From NCBI RefSeq assembly GCF_003315415.1, contig NZ_QNSB01000003.1:124001-188000 (forward strand): 64,000 nt of DNA, written 5' to 3'. The position numbers and the translations under genes were made by a program. The notes under the pieces are model-generated. The model did not search any database, was not told the DNA's origin, and saw only the letters and a list, made by a program, of their open reading frames with translations. Positions within the stretch are counted from its first letter, which is position 1. The number at the start of each line of letters is the position of its first letter. This document shows positions 46,438 to 57,808 of this stretch, in pieces. Source of the DNA: Brevibacterium sanguinis. GTDB lineage: Bacteria; Actinomycetota; Actinomycetes; Actinomycetales; Brevibacteriaceae.

Positions 46438-47182
46438 CCTTCATCTTCTTCTCATAGCGGAGGAACAGAGTGCTCTCCTCGACAGCGGTTCCCACGAGGT
46501 CGAACTCGGCGATCCCGGACCCGACGGGATTGACGCAGACCGGGAGCGGGTCGCCGCCGATGAGCGGGGAGATCGACAGGCACAGCTCGTCGAGGCGATC
46601 GGCGGCGACGATCTCACCGAGCCAGGTGGGGCCTCCCTCGCACAGCACCACCTGATGTCCGCGCGCCGCCAGCGCGGTGAACGCCTCGGCGGGGTCCACG
46701 CGGTCGCTGCCGGCGACGATGACGTCGGCCACCTCGGCGGCTCGCGCGCGCAGCTCGGGGTCGGAGGACTCGCACGTGATGACCCGGGTCCGGGCATGCT
46801 GTGGTGCGTCGGTGAAGATCCGGGCACCCCAGTCGAGGTCGAGGGACCGGCTGACGACGGCGACCGGGGGAGTCGGAGGTCTGCCCGCCGATTCCCGCGC
46901 CCGGCGGGCCGCCTCGTCGAGGCGGACGACGCCGTACTTCTCACGGCGCACGGTCTCGGCCCCGATCATGACGACGTCGGCGATCCGGCGCATGCTCCTG
47001 AACAGCGCCTGGTCGGGACCGGTCGACAGGGGGCCGACCTTGCCTGCGATCGCGGCGGTGCCGTCGAGCCCCGCGACCATGTGTCCCATCACCCAGCACT
47101 CGTGCTCCACCCGTGTGCGGTCGACGTCGAGGTAGGGAAGCAGCGGAACGGACAGTTCGCCTGTCCTCTTCAGCAGGTGCAT
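46421..47182 (-). CDS. Pyrimidine reductase family protein (RibD C-terminal/DHFR fold)
   Basis: 253 aa. MVAGLDGTAAIAGKVGPLSTGPD, DVVMIGAETVRREKYGVV, ARGHQVVLCEGGPTWLGEIVAADRLDELCLSISPLIGG are the typical NADPH-binding and active-site segments of RibD-C proteins. Closest in style to stand-alone actinobacterial pyrimidine reductases, with a role near riboflavin or deazaflavin chemistry. Overlaps the flavin reductase-like gene by 17 nt. Confidence 0.85.
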   Translation of the reverse strand: MHLLKRTGELSVPLLPYLDVDRTRVEHECWVMGHMVAGLDGTAAIAGKVGPLSTGPDQALFRSMRRIADVVMIGAETVRREKYGVVRLDEAARRARESAGRPPTPPVAVVSRSLDLDWGARIFTDAPQHARTRVITCESSDPELRARAAEVADVIVAGSDRVDPAEAFTALAARGHQVVLCEGGPTWLGEIVAADRLDELCLSISPLIGGDPLPVCVNPVGSGIAEFDLVGTAVEESTLFLRYEKKMKDGRHG

Positions 47183-47220
47183 GCCCTCACCCTACCTGCG
47201 CGGCCCCGGTCCGGAGTCGG

Positions 47221-48864
47221 TCATTTCGGGGAGCGGGCCGTGGCCCGCAGCCACCGGTGACCATACGATCCCAGCTCGATGGTCAGGGTTTCCGCGACGT
47301 CGAGGTCGGCCGATTCGAGGAGATCGATGATGTCCGCGTCCTCCTCGACGATCCGGGTGAGTGGAAGTTCGACGGTGCACGGTTCGTCCTCGAAATTGTG
47401 GACGGCGATGAATGCCGCGGTCCCCGAGCGGCACGAGTGGACGAGGACGCCGGGTTCGTCGACGTCGATGACCGCGAAGTCTCCCCAGGCGATCTCGGGG
47501 GTCGCACGGTATTGGGCGATGAGCGTGCGCACGAAGTTGAGCAGCGATCCGGGATCGCGTTCCTGGTCGTAGACGTTGACGTGCTCGGGTCCGAAGTCAC
47601 CGGCCGTGAGAGGAGCGACGAGTGCCGACTCCGACGCCGAGGAGAAGCCTCCGTTGCGCCCCGACGACCACTGCATCGGTGTGCGCATCCCGTCCCGACC
47701 GCTCGTGTCCCCGGGCTCGCCCATGCCGATCTCCTCCCCGTAGTAGATGAGCGGGGCGCCGGGCAGGGAGAACAGGAGACTGTGGGCCAAACGCACGCGA
47801 CGGGGATCGCCCTCGAGCATCGTCGCCGTGCGGCGGACGATGCCGCGGTCGTAGACCCGCTGCCGGGGATCCGGCGCCAGGGTCTCGAAGACCTCCTGCT
47901 TCGTGTCGCCGAGCAGTTCGAGGCTGAGCTCGTCATGACTGCGCAGGAACATCGCCCAGCCTTGGCTCAGGTCGACGACAGGGCGCTGCGAGAGGACCTC
48001 GGCGAGGGGTTGCGGGTCGTGGCGGACGAATGACAGGAACATCGTCTGGGCGATGAGGAAGTCGAGCTGCAGGTCGAGTTCGGTCCCGGACTCGCCGAAG
48101 TAGGGCAGTTGGTCGGTATGATCGAGGCCGACTTCGCCGAGGAGCATCCCCGATCCCCGCCGCCGACCGGCGAATCGGTGGAGTTCGCGCATGAACGCGT
48201 GCGGGTCGGCTTCGTCGGGAACTCCCGGCGGCTCGATGACGAAGGGGACGGAGTCGATGCGGAAGCCGTCGACGCCGAGCTGGAGCCAGAATCCGATGAT
48301 CCTCGCGATCTCGGCTCTGACCGTCGGATTCGCGAAGTTGAGCTCGGGCTGGTGGCTGTAGAAGTGGTGGAGGTAGTACTGGCCGGTGGCGTCGTCCTTC
48401 GTCCAGATCCCCTCCTCGGTGTCGGGGAACACGTTCTCGCCCTGGTCCTCCGGAGGCGCATCCCGCCACACGTAGAAGTCGCGGTAAGGTGAATCGCGGT
48501 CGCTCCTCGCCGAGACGAACCAGGGGTGCTGATCCGAGGTGTGGTTGATCACGAGATCGATGATGATCCTCATGCCGCGATCGTGGGCGACCCGGATGAG
48601 CTCGACGAAGCGACCGAGATCGCCGAGGCGGGAGTCGACGCCGTAGTAGTCAGTGATGTCGTAGCCGTCATCACGGTTCGCCGTCGACTGGAACGGCATG
48701 AGCCACAGGCAGCTGACGCCGAGTCCGGCGAGGTACTCGATGCGCTCGATGAGCCCGTCGATGTCACCGACTCCGTCGCCGTCGGAGTCCTGGAACTTCT
48801 CGATGTCGAGGCAGTAGATGACCGCAGCGCGCCACCACAGGTCGGCTCGGTCCGCTGGTCTCAT
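47221..48864 (-). CDS. GH13 alpha-amylase family enzyme (trehalose synthase/alpha-glucosidase-like)
   Basis: 547 aa. A (beta/alpha)8 barrel: VIYCLDIEKFQDSDGDGVGD, DLVINHTSDQHPWF, nucleophile Asp in GVDGFRIDSV (about 203), acid/base Glu in LLGEVGLDH (about 243), and Asp in FLRSHDELSLELL (about 310). The DSDGDGVGD opening and SHDEL resemble TreS, but there is no maltokinase domain. Isomerase versus hydrolase cannot be decided. Overlaps the following LLM gene by 4 nt. Confidence 0.85.
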   Translation of the reverse strand: MRPADRADLWWRAAVIYCLDIEKFQDSDGDGVGDIDGLIERIEYLAGLGVSCLWLMPFQSTANRDDGYDITDYYGVDSRLGDLGRFVELIRVAHDRGMRIIIDLVINHTSDQHPWFVSARSDRDSPYRDFYVWRDAPPEDQGENVFPDTEEGIWTKDDATGQYYLHHFYSHQPELNFANPTVRAEIARIIGFWLQLGVDGFRIDSVPFVIEPPGVPDEADPHAFMRELHRFAGRRRGSGMLLGEVGLDHTDQLPYFGESGTELDLQLDFLIAQTMFLSFVRHDPQPLAEVLSQRPVVDLSQGWAMFLRSHDELSLELLGDTKQEVFETLAPDPRQRVYDRGIVRRTATMLEGDPRRVRLAHSLLFSLPGAPLIYYGEEIGMGEPGDTSGRDGMRTPMQWSSGRNGGFSSASESALVAPLTAGDFGPEHVNVYDQERDPGSLLNFVRTLIAQYRATPEIAWGDFAVIDVDEPGVLVHSCRSGTAAFIAVHNFEDEPCTVELPLTRIVEEDADIIDLLESADLDVAETLTIELGSYGHRWLRATARSPK

Positions 48865-49817
48865 GTTCCCTCCCTGAGTCGCCGGAGGAGAGCGGGTGCC
48901 TGGTCGAGGAACCTGCGCTGATCCTCACCGACGTCGTGGATGTAGACGTGGTCGAAGCCGATTGCGGCCGCGGCGATGCTCTCAGCGAGCTCCTCGGGCG
49001 TCGATGCGACGGCGACCGCGGAGCGGATCACCTCGTCGTCCGGTTCGGCACGGGCGTCGAAGTCCTCCGGTTGCTGGAGGTCCCACATCAGTCCCGCCGG
49101 CACCGCCGCCTGGCGCCATTGGTCCTTCGCGGTCGCGAGTGCCTCCTCCACGGTGTCGCCGAGGCTGACATGGATCTGGAGCATCGCCTCGCCGACTCCG
49201 TCGCGCTCCCGGTAAGCGGAGAGTACCTGCGAGGTGGTCTCCTGATCGGCGCCGACGGTGATGAGGCCCTCGGCCCAGCCCGCCGCCCACCGCGCGGTCG
49301 GTCCGCTCGTCGCCGCCGCGATGACAGGGGGCGTGCGCTCCGGCAGACTCCAGATCCGCGCATCGTGGATGCGCACCGCTCCCTCGAGGCTGACCCGCTC
49401 ACCGCGCAGCAGCCGCGCGACGGCGGAGACGGATTCCTCCAGCCTCTGCATGCGCGACTCCTTGTCGGGCCACTCGTCGCCGGTCACGTGTTCGTTGACG
49501 GCCTCCCCGCTGCCGTAGGCGGCCCAGAATCGACCGGGGAACATCTCGGCGAGGGTGGCAACGGCCTGGGCGATGATCACGGGGTGGTAGCGCTGACCGG
49601 GAGCCGTGACGACGCCGATCGGAAAGGATGTCGTGGCCAGGGCCGCGCCGAGCCAGCTCCAGGCGAAGCCGGACTCGCCCTGCCGCAGGCCCCACGGAGC
49701 CAGATGGTCCGAGCACATGGCCGCATCGAACCCGATCTGCTCCGCCCGCTGGACTGCCGCGAGCAGAATGCTCGGTGCGATCTGCTCGTGGGAGGCATGG
49801 TACCCGAAGACCGTCAT
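48861..49817 (-). CDS. LLM-class flavin oxidoreductase (TIGR03885-like)
   Basis: 318 aa luciferase-like TIM barrel: HASHEQIAPSILLAAVQRAEQIGFDAAMCSDHLAPW, GQRYHPVIIAQAVATLAEMFPGRFWAAYGSGEAVNEH. The TIGR03885 group is described as probably non-F420 and often sits next to a GH13 gene, as here. ATGA overlap with the amylase-type gene shows coupling. Substrate unknown. Confidence 0.8.
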   Translation of the reverse strand: MTVFGYHASHEQIAPSILLAAVQRAEQIGFDAAMCSDHLAPWGLRQGESGFAWSWLGAALATTSFPIGVVTAPGQRYHPVIIAQAVATLAEMFPGRFWAAYGSGEAVNEHVTGDEWPDKESRMQRLEESVSAVARLLRGERVSLEGAVRIHDARIWSLPERTPPVIAAATSGPTARWAAGWAEGLITVGADQETTSQVLSAYRERDGVGEAMLQIHVSLGDTVEEALATAKDQWRQAAVPAGLMWDLQQPEDFDARAEPDDEVIRSAVAVASTPEELAESIAAAAIGFDHVYIHDVGEDQRRFLDQAPALLRRLREGT

Positions 49818-49931
49818 ACCGGCTCATGGTAATCCAGGAGGGATCGCCGCGGGAGGGCGACGCGGTGCCGCACGACGGGATCCGCGTGCGCCGGCAGGAT
49901 CCATGTCCGTGGCGTCTGGAACAGTGTCGAC

Positions 49932-50339
49932 ATGGACAGGAAGCTCATCGAATCCGAAGCCATGGCGATCGTCGAGGAAGCCGCCTCGAGGATCATGACC
50001 CCGTACGAGGGGGAGTGCCTGCTGTGCTACACCTATCGACAGCTGACCGAGTTCGGATGCGACGGCACGCACCGGTTCGCGCTCAGCTTCCGGGACCGCA
50101 CTGCGCCGCGTGCGACGGCGCTGCTGAGGAACCTCGCGCGCGTCGGCGCGTGCTGCTGCGACTGCGAGATCTTCCGCAACGCCTATCATCTCGGCCCGCG
50201 ACCGCTGGTCCTCCACTTCCAGCGCTCGGCGGAGACGGACGAGACCGGAGAGCCCCCGGCCGAACCGTTCCTCTGGTGCCAGGGCGTGCGTCGCGGTTCG
50301 ACCCAGGCCTGTGGGAACTGGGTGAGGATGGGAACTTGA
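49932..50339 (+). CDS. DUF2695-like cysteine-rich protein
   Basis: 135 aa. A Cys pattern ECLLCYTYRQLTEFGCDG, then the conserved block PRATALLRNLARVGACCCDCEIFRN, similar to DUF2695 (which ends GGFCDCEVxxN). A later WCQGVRRGSTQACGNW adds two Cys. Metal binding is likely. Function unknown; the family assignment is from pattern memory. Confidence 0.6.
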   Translation: MDRKLIESEAMAIVEEAASRIMTPYEGECLLCYTYRQLTEFGCDGTHRFALSFRDRTAPRATALLRNLARVGACCCDCEIFRNAYHLGPRPLVLHFQRSAETDETGEPPAEPFLWCQGVRRGSTQACGNWVRMGT

Positions 50340-50424
50340 AGCATCGAGGATTCCGATCCACTATCGTGTGAATCCGACCTCTCGAAGACGAGGGGACGAT
50401 GACCATCTCGATGAGGAGACGTTC

Positions 50425-50886
50425 ATGACCCGAGCAGTGCAGATCACCTTCGACTGCCACGATCCCGTCCGGTTGGCCCGCTTCTGGGCCGAAGTCCTCG
50501 ACTACGTCATTCCCGGGCCGCCGGGAATGACGCTGGAGGAGGGCGCAGACCCCTTCGCGGCATGGTCCGCCTTCATCGCCGGACTCGGGATCGACCTCGA
50601 TCCCTCCGAGGTGAGAGCGGCGATCGAGGATCCGAAGGGGCGAGGTCCGCGCGTGTTCTTCCAGATCGTCCCCGAGGAGAAGACGGTGAAGAACCGTGTC
50701 CACCTCGACGTGCGCGCGGCACCCGGACTCGAGGGGGCGGAGCGGATGGACGCGCTCGAAGCCGAGTGCACCCGACTCCTCGACCTCGGTGCGAGCAGGA
50801 TCCATCGGGTCGAACCCAGCCCGCCCCTGGAGACCGGATTCATCGTCATGTGCGATCCGGAGGGAAACGAGTTCTGCCTCGACTGA
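50425..50886 (+). CDS. VOC family protein (glyoxalase-like)
   Basis: 153 aa from ATG 50425 with GAGGAG upstream. QITFDCHDPVRLARFWAEVLDYV at the start, FFQIVPEEKTVKNRVHLDVRA in the middle and VMCDPEGNEFCLD at the end are the standard actinobacterial VOC glyoxalase_6-type wording. No enzyme activity can be assigned. Confidence 0.88.
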   Translation: MTRAVQITFDCHDPVRLARFWAEVLDYVIPGPPGMTLEEGADPFAAWSAFIAGLGIDLDPSEVRAAIEDPKGRGPRVFFQIVPEEKTVKNRVHLDVRAAPGLEGAERMDALEAECTRLLDLGASRIHRVEPSPPLETGFIVMCDPEGNEFCLD

Positions 50887-50977
50887 GGTCATCCCCGACG
50901 ACGGACGGCAGCGTGAGGCAATGAGAATTCTCTTATGAGCCTGTCGGATGCCTCGGTGGGTCGCTACGGTGGGGGCC

Positions 50978-51628
50978 ATGGATATCAACAGAGCGACCCA
51001 GACGGCAGCAGCAGGCGCGATTGTCCTTTCGATGTCCCTGACCGGGTGCGGTGGAGGCTCCGGATCCACGTCGTCGGAGTCCTCCCCGGCGGCCCCCGCG
51101 GAGACCTCGAACGAGACGACCGGGGGTGAGTCGACGGCGTCCACCGAGTCCTCGGGCGGCACCGGGACTGCCGCCTCGGGGCTCGGCCCCGACGCCGACC
51201 TCAGCAAGGAGTCTCCGTCCGTGGCTCCTCAGGACGCGATCACCGCCGCCCAGACAGAGGTGGGCAAGGGCACGGTGACGTCCATCGAACTCGACTTCAA
51301 CGAACGCGAGAAGATCTGGCAGTACGAGGTCAAGGTCCAGGACGGCAGCACCGAGAACGACGTCGAGGTGGACGCGGAGTCGGGAGAAGTGCGCAGCACC
51401 GAGAAGGACGACACTGATGATCCCGTGACCCCGATCGACCTCGAGAAGCCGATGACCTACGACGAAGCGCTCGAACTCGCGAAGAAGAAGGGCTCGGGCC
51501 GGCTCGAGGGCTGGAAGCTCGAACACGACAACAAGCGCACCGAGTACCAGTTCGACTTCGACGACCAGGGCCGAGAACTCGAGATCGCCGTCGACGTCGA
51601 CTCGAAGAAGGTCACCGTCGACGACTGA
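50978..51628 (+). CDS. PepSY-domain lipoprotein
   Basis: 216 aa from ATG 50978, 7 nt after TACGGT (leaderless). Lipoprotein signal with lipobox LTGC (Cys24), a Ser/Thr/Gly/Glu linker to about residue 75, then two PepSY-like repeats: APQDAITAAQTEVGKGTVTSIELDF...IWQYEVKVQDG...DVEVDAESGEV, and MTYDEALELAKKKGSGRLEGW...YQFDFDDQGRELEIAVDVDSKKV. Probably sits on the outer face of the membrane; PepSY domains may inhibit proteases. Confidence 0.85.
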   Translation: MDINRATQTAAAGAIVLSMSLTGCGGGSGSTSSESSPAAPAETSNETTGGESTASTESSGGTGTAASGLGPDADLSKESPSVAPQDAITAAQTEVGKGTVTSIELDFNEREKIWQYEVKVQDGSTENDVEVDAESGEVRSTEKDDTDDPVTPIDLEKPMTYDEALELAKKKGSGRLEGWKLEHDNKRTEYQFDFDDQGRELEIAVDVDSKKVTVDD

Positions 51629-51651
51629 CCCGGCCCCAGGAGCAACCGGCT

Positions 51652-52554
51652 TCAGGAGGCCAGCGCCCCCAGGTACCGCGCGATCTCCCGCGGGCCGGAC
51701 CTGGGGGCTTCGGCCTCGACCTCGGGGTTGTAGTTCGTGTTCGTGTTGACGTCGTAGGTGAGGATGGAACCGTCGGCGGTCTCGATGAACTCGATGCCGG
51801 CGATGCCGATCCCGTTGCTCCCCAGGAACTCGGAGTACGCCGCGATGATCGGCAGGGAGCCGGCGTCCTCCCGCAGGCTGAACAGCGGTGGCGCCCCCGG
51901 CACCGCACAGGCGTCGGCGGGGCAGAGCTCGAATCCGCCCGAGGTGGTGTCGACGCGCACGGCGTAGACGAACTCACCGCCGACGAACTCGGCCCGGGTG
52001 ATGAATCCCCCGGCCGAGGCGACGAACTCCTGGAGCAGGGTGATGCCGTCGACCGGAGAATCGAAGTCCGCAGACGCCACGTACTCGGCGAAGGAGTCGT
52101 GATCGTCGAACCGTCGCACGCCCAGCCCCTTGCCGCCCTGATTGTGCTTGCTGATGAATGGCGGCGCGAACGCGCGGGACCGGGCGAGCAGGTCGTCGGT
52201 GCCGAACACGGCCGCGGTGCGGGGGACGGCGATGCCGCTGCGGCCGAGCGCCGCGTACTGGGCGATCTTCGACATCTCGAGCTCGAGGACCGAGCGGCCG
52301 TTGACGACGGTGCGCCCATGCGATTCGAGCCAGGTGAGGACGGCTCGGCCGAAGTCCTTGACATGCTCCGAGGTGCGGGTGTGCGACGACGCGGACAGCC
52401 GCGACCAGAACACTCCCTCCGGCGGCTCCGCGCCAAGGTCGAAGGACCCCGACCCCAGCAGCCATTCCTCGAGGTCCACGCCCTCCTCGGCGAAGGCCGT
52501 GCGGAAGGGCGGGAGCCAGTCGGGATTGTCGTGGATGACGTGCACCGTGCTCAT
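51652..52554 (-). CDS. ATP-grasp domain protein (RimK-like)
   Basis: 300 aa. ATP-grasp features: AFAPPFISKHNQGGKGLGVRRF (ATP lysine and glycine loop, about 130-150), TLLQEFVASAGGFITRAEFVGGEFVYAVRV, and IAGIEFIETADGSILTYDVNTNTNYN with the metal-binding Glu and Asn. It ligates a carboxylate to an amine or similar nucleophile; substrate unknown. Divergent from tdk, 24 nt between starts. Confidence 0.82.
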   Translation of the reverse strand: MSTVHVIHDNPDWLPPFRTAFAEEGVDLEEWLLGSGSFDLGAEPPEGVFWSRLSASSHTRTSEHVKDFGRAVLTWLESHGRTVVNGRSVLELEMSKIAQYAALGRSGIAVPRTAAVFGTDDLLARSRAFAPPFISKHNQGGKGLGVRRFDDHDSFAEYVASADFDSPVDGITLLQEFVASAGGFITRAEFVGGEFVYAVRVDTTSGGFELCPADACAVPGAPPLFSLREDAGSLPIIAAYSEFLGSNGIGIAGIEFIETADGSILTYDVNTNTNYNPEVEAEAPRSGPREIARYLGALAS

Positions 52555-52578
52555 GGTCCCAGCGTACGCTGTGGTGCC

Positions 52579-53160
52579 ATGACCACTCATCCGACGACGG
52601 CCCGCGGCGGCCGACTCGAAGTCATCACCGGACCCATGTTCTCCGGGAAGTCCGAGGAGCTCATGCGGCGGGTCCGCCGGGCCGAGATCGCTGGGGTGAA
52701 GGTCGCGGTGATCAGCCATTCCCTCGACACCCGCGCCGGCAGCTCCTCGATCACCTCGCACATCGGAGTGAGGATCCCGGCCGTCGCCGTCGGCGATGTC
52801 GACGCGCTCGCCGAGGTGGTCCGCCGGGACGACTTCGCCCTCATCGCCATCGACGAGGCCCAGTTCTTCGGACCCGCCCTCGTTCCCGTGGTCACCGACC
52901 TCGTGGCCGCGGGCGCCACCGTCATCGTCGAGGGCCTGTGCGTGACCTTCGACGGTCGTCCCTTCGAACCGCTGCCGACCTTCATGGCGCTCGCCGAGGA
53001 TGTCCTCAAGCTCACCGCGGTGTGTACGATCTGCGGGCGCGATGCGGTCTTCCACCGGCGCCTCGCCGACACCGGCATGGGGGCCACGGAGATCGACCCG
53101 AGCCATGTCGGGGGACTGGAGTCCTACGTCGCCCGCTGCCGCACCCACGTCGACAGCTGA
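52579..53160 (+). CDS. tdk: Thymidine kinase
   Basis: 193 aa from ATG 52579, 8 nt after TACGCT. Type II TK: Walker A ITGPMFSGKSEELMRRV, IDEAQFF, and VIVEGLCVTFDGRPFEP (lasso start). CTICGRDAVFH gives the Cys pair of the zinc ribbon, and a later ARCRTH gives only one more Cys, so the usual four-Cys site is incomplete. Phosphorylates thymidine for salvage. Its last 37 nt overlap the convergent kinase gene. Confidence 0.93.
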   Translation: MTTHPTTARGGRLEVITGPMFSGKSEELMRRVRRAEIAGVKVAVISHSLDTRAGSSSITSHIGVRIPAVAVGDVDALAEVVRRDDFALIAIDEAQFFGPALVPVVTDLVAAGATVIVEGLCVTFDGRPFEPLPTFMALAEDVLKLTAVCTICGRDAVFHRRLADTGMGATEIDPSHVGGLESYVARCRTHVDS

Positions 53161-54080
53161 CGCGCAGTGACCGGTTCCGCCGAGAGGGTGCCGTTCTCCT
53201 CGAGCTCGTGAGCCCAGGGCAGGTCTGCGCCGTCGCGGCTGACCGTGATCCCGGAGATCCGCGCGGCGTTGCGGCCCAGGCGGCGCAGGTCGTCGACCTC
53301 GAGGCCGCGGATGGCCCCGAGCCTCGGGTGGAGATCGCGGATGAGGGAGGTCATGAAGGCGTCGCCGGCGCCGATCGTGTCCCTGACGGTGACCCGGTCG
53401 GCATCGACGCGGCAGCGCCGTGCGGCGGTCGCGACGATCGATCCGGCGGCACCGCAGGTCATGGCCACACAGTCCGCGCCGAGGCCGAGGACCCTGCTGA
53501 CCTGGTCGTCGGGGTCGAGCCCGGGGTAGAGCCAGTCGGCGTCGACGTCGCTGAGCTTGACGACATCCACCCGCGCCGCGAGTTCCTCGAACCGGGCGAG
53601 TGCCTCGGCGTGGGCGCCGATGATCGACGGGCGGATGTTGGGGTCGAAGCTCGTGAACGTCGTGTCCGGGTCGATGCGATCGAGGACCGCATCGACCACC
53701 TCGGCGCCGGGGGAGACGAACGCCGCGATCGACCCGATGTGGACGCCCGACCACGGACGCTCGGCGAGGTCCTCGGGCTCGGGGTCCCAGCGCAGGTCGA
53801 ACCGGTAGTCGGCGGACCCGTCGGCGGAGAGGACCGCTCGCGCCGTTGCCGTCCGACCGGCCCGGCGGGCGTGGACCTCGACGTGGGACGAGCGGAGGTG
53901 GTCGAGGAGGAGCTCCCCGTGCTCGTCGTCGCCCAGATCGGTGAGGAGGGCGACCTCGAGGCCGAGGCGCCCGAGGCCGATGGCGATGTTCAACGGTGCG
54001 CCGCCGGGGGTGGGGTGCTCGGTGCCGTCGGCCTCGGCGACGATGTCGATGAGGGCTTCGCCGATGACGAGAATGCTCAT
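53124..54080 (-). CDS. PfkB-family carbohydrate kinase (fructokinase-like)
   Basis: 318 aa from ATG 54080 (GTG 54086 possible). Ribokinase fold: ILVIGEALIDIVAEAD, TPGGAPLNIAIGLGRLG, and the C-terminal signature DTIGAGDAFMTSLI with the catalytic Asp. The GGAPLNIA text suits fructokinases. Follows the mug gene by 9 nt in the same direction; it overlaps tdk at the 3' end. Confidence 0.88.
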   Translation of the reverse strand: MSILVIGEALIDIVAEADGTEHPTPGGAPLNIAIGLGRLGLEVALLTDLGDDEHGELLLDHLRSSHVEVHARRAGRTATARAVLSADGSADYRFDLRWDPEPEDLAERPWSGVHIGSIAAFVSPGAEVVDAVLDRIDPDTTFTSFDPNIRPSIIGAHAEALARFEELAARVDVVKLSDVDADWLYPGLDPDDQVSRVLGLGADCVAMTCGAAGSIVATAARRCRVDADRVTVRDTIGAGDAFMTSLIRDLHPRLGAIRGLEVDDLRRLGRNAARISGITVSRDGADLPWAHELEENGTLSAEPVTARQLSTWVRQRAT

Positions 54081-54089
54081 GTCCACACT

Positions 54090-54767
54090 TTATTCGCTCG
54101 CCGGCCGCCTGGACGTCACCGGGCGATCCTCGATGTCGGCCCACAGCTCCCGCCAGATCCCGGCGAGGGAGTCGACCGTGTGGTGGGCGTTGAGCCCACT
54201 CGGCTGGGGCACCACGTGGAGAGCGACCTCGGCAGGCCAGTCGGGGATGAGGTCGGTGTCCTGCTCGCCGAGGCGGGCCCTGGGCTGGGAGAACCCGATG
54301 CGGTAGGCCGTGATCCCGGCGATCGCGACGCACCGGGGCCGCAGTTCTCGCACCCTCTCGGTGAGCCGGGCCGACCCGTCGCGCAGCTCCTGCCGGGTCA
54401 GCTCATCGGCTCGGGCGGTGGCGCGGCCGACGATGTTGGTGATCCCGATCCCGCGCTCGAGGAGCGCGGCCTCGTCGGAGGGATCGAGCCCGCGCGAGGC
54501 GTCGACCTCGGTGTCGGTGAGGCCCGCGCGGTGGAGGGAGGGCCAGAAGCGGTTGCCCGGACGGGCGAAGGGCGCGTTGACCGCCACGGTCCACAGCCCG
54601 GGATTGATCCCCACGATGAGCAGCTTCAGCCGGGCCCCGTCAATGGGGAGGACGTCATCGATGGCGTCGGGATCGTCGACGGCGAACCGGGCGAGATCCG
54701 CCTTCGTCGGCTTCCGGCCTCCCAGCGGCGAGGGCCTGCGGGTGCTGATGTAATCGTCTGCGCTCAC
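54090..54767 (-). CDS. mug: Mismatch-specific DNA glycosylase (Mug/TDG)
   Basis: 225 aa. Catalytic motif LLIVGINPGLWTVAVNAPFARPGNRFW (GINPG with Asn, near residue 55) and the C-terminal insertion loop PQPSGLNAHH. Removes uracil or ethenocytosine opposite guanine. Likely first gene of a two-gene operon with the PfkB kinase. Confidence 0.93.
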   Translation of the reverse strand: MSADDYISTRRPSPLGGRKPTKADLARFAVDDPDAIDDVLPIDGARLKLLIVGINPGLWTVAVNAPFARPGNRFWPSLHRAGLTDTEVDASRGLDPSDEAALLERGIGITNIVGRATARADELTRQELRDGSARLTERVRELRPRCVAIAGITAYRIGFSQPRARLGEQDTDLIPDWPAEVALHVVPQPSGLNAHHTVDSLAGIWRELWADIEDRPVTSRRPASE

Positions 54768-54866
54768 CCCCTCACACTACCGCCGAGGCGGTGGCCGATT
54801 CGTTGACGCATGGGGGCTCGGTCAGGAGACTGGGGACCGAGGGCGACGAGCGGGTGGAGGAGGGCG

Positions 54867-55399
54867 ATGAGGCGCGGGAGCGACGTGCGGACACGGCACT
54901 TCCGGCAGGGGAGCGACGGGCTGGGCGGGCACGACCGGGAGGCGCGGGAGTCCGCTCCGTTCCATTTCGAATCCGTGTGGAGGGCGAACGCCGATCCCGC
55001 CGCGGTCTGGGAGACACTCGTCGACATCGACTCCTGGCCGCAGTGGTGGCCGGGAATCGCCTCGGCGTGCCTCCTCGATCCGCGGACCCCGTCCGATCCC
55101 GGCCTCGGTCCCGGAAGCCGTGCCCGGCTCGACGTGAGGAGCCTGGCCGGCATCGGTCTGCGCTTCGGCCTGGAGGTGCAGGTCGAGCAGCCCGGTCGCG
55201 GGATGACGGTGACCGCGGACGGTGACCTCACCGGCGTGGGTCAGTGGAGCCTGAGCGCGGACGGGCCGGTGACGACGGTGTCGATCGTCTGGTGCGTGAC
55301 GACGCGACGACGCCTCATCCGTCTGCTCCGGCCTCTGGCCGGCCTGACCCACGGACGGGTGATGGCGGCCGGGAACGCGGGCCTCAACCGAAGGCTGAG

Positions 55400-55415
<16 letters not shown>
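54867..55415 (+). CDS. SRPBCC family protein
   Basis: 182 aa from ATG 54867, chosen because GGAGGAG lies just upstream; ATG 54810 is also in frame. START-like fold: FHFESVWRANADPAAVWETLVDIDSWPQWWPG, LDVRSLAGIGLRFGLEVQVEQPG, ending MAAGNAGLNRRLSQRAR. Polyketide-cyclase/lipid-binding type; ligand unknown. Its end overlaps the convergent thiamine-operon gene by 16 nt. Confidence 0.8.
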
Positions 55416-57804
<2,389 letters not shown>

Positions 57805-57808
<4 letters not shown>

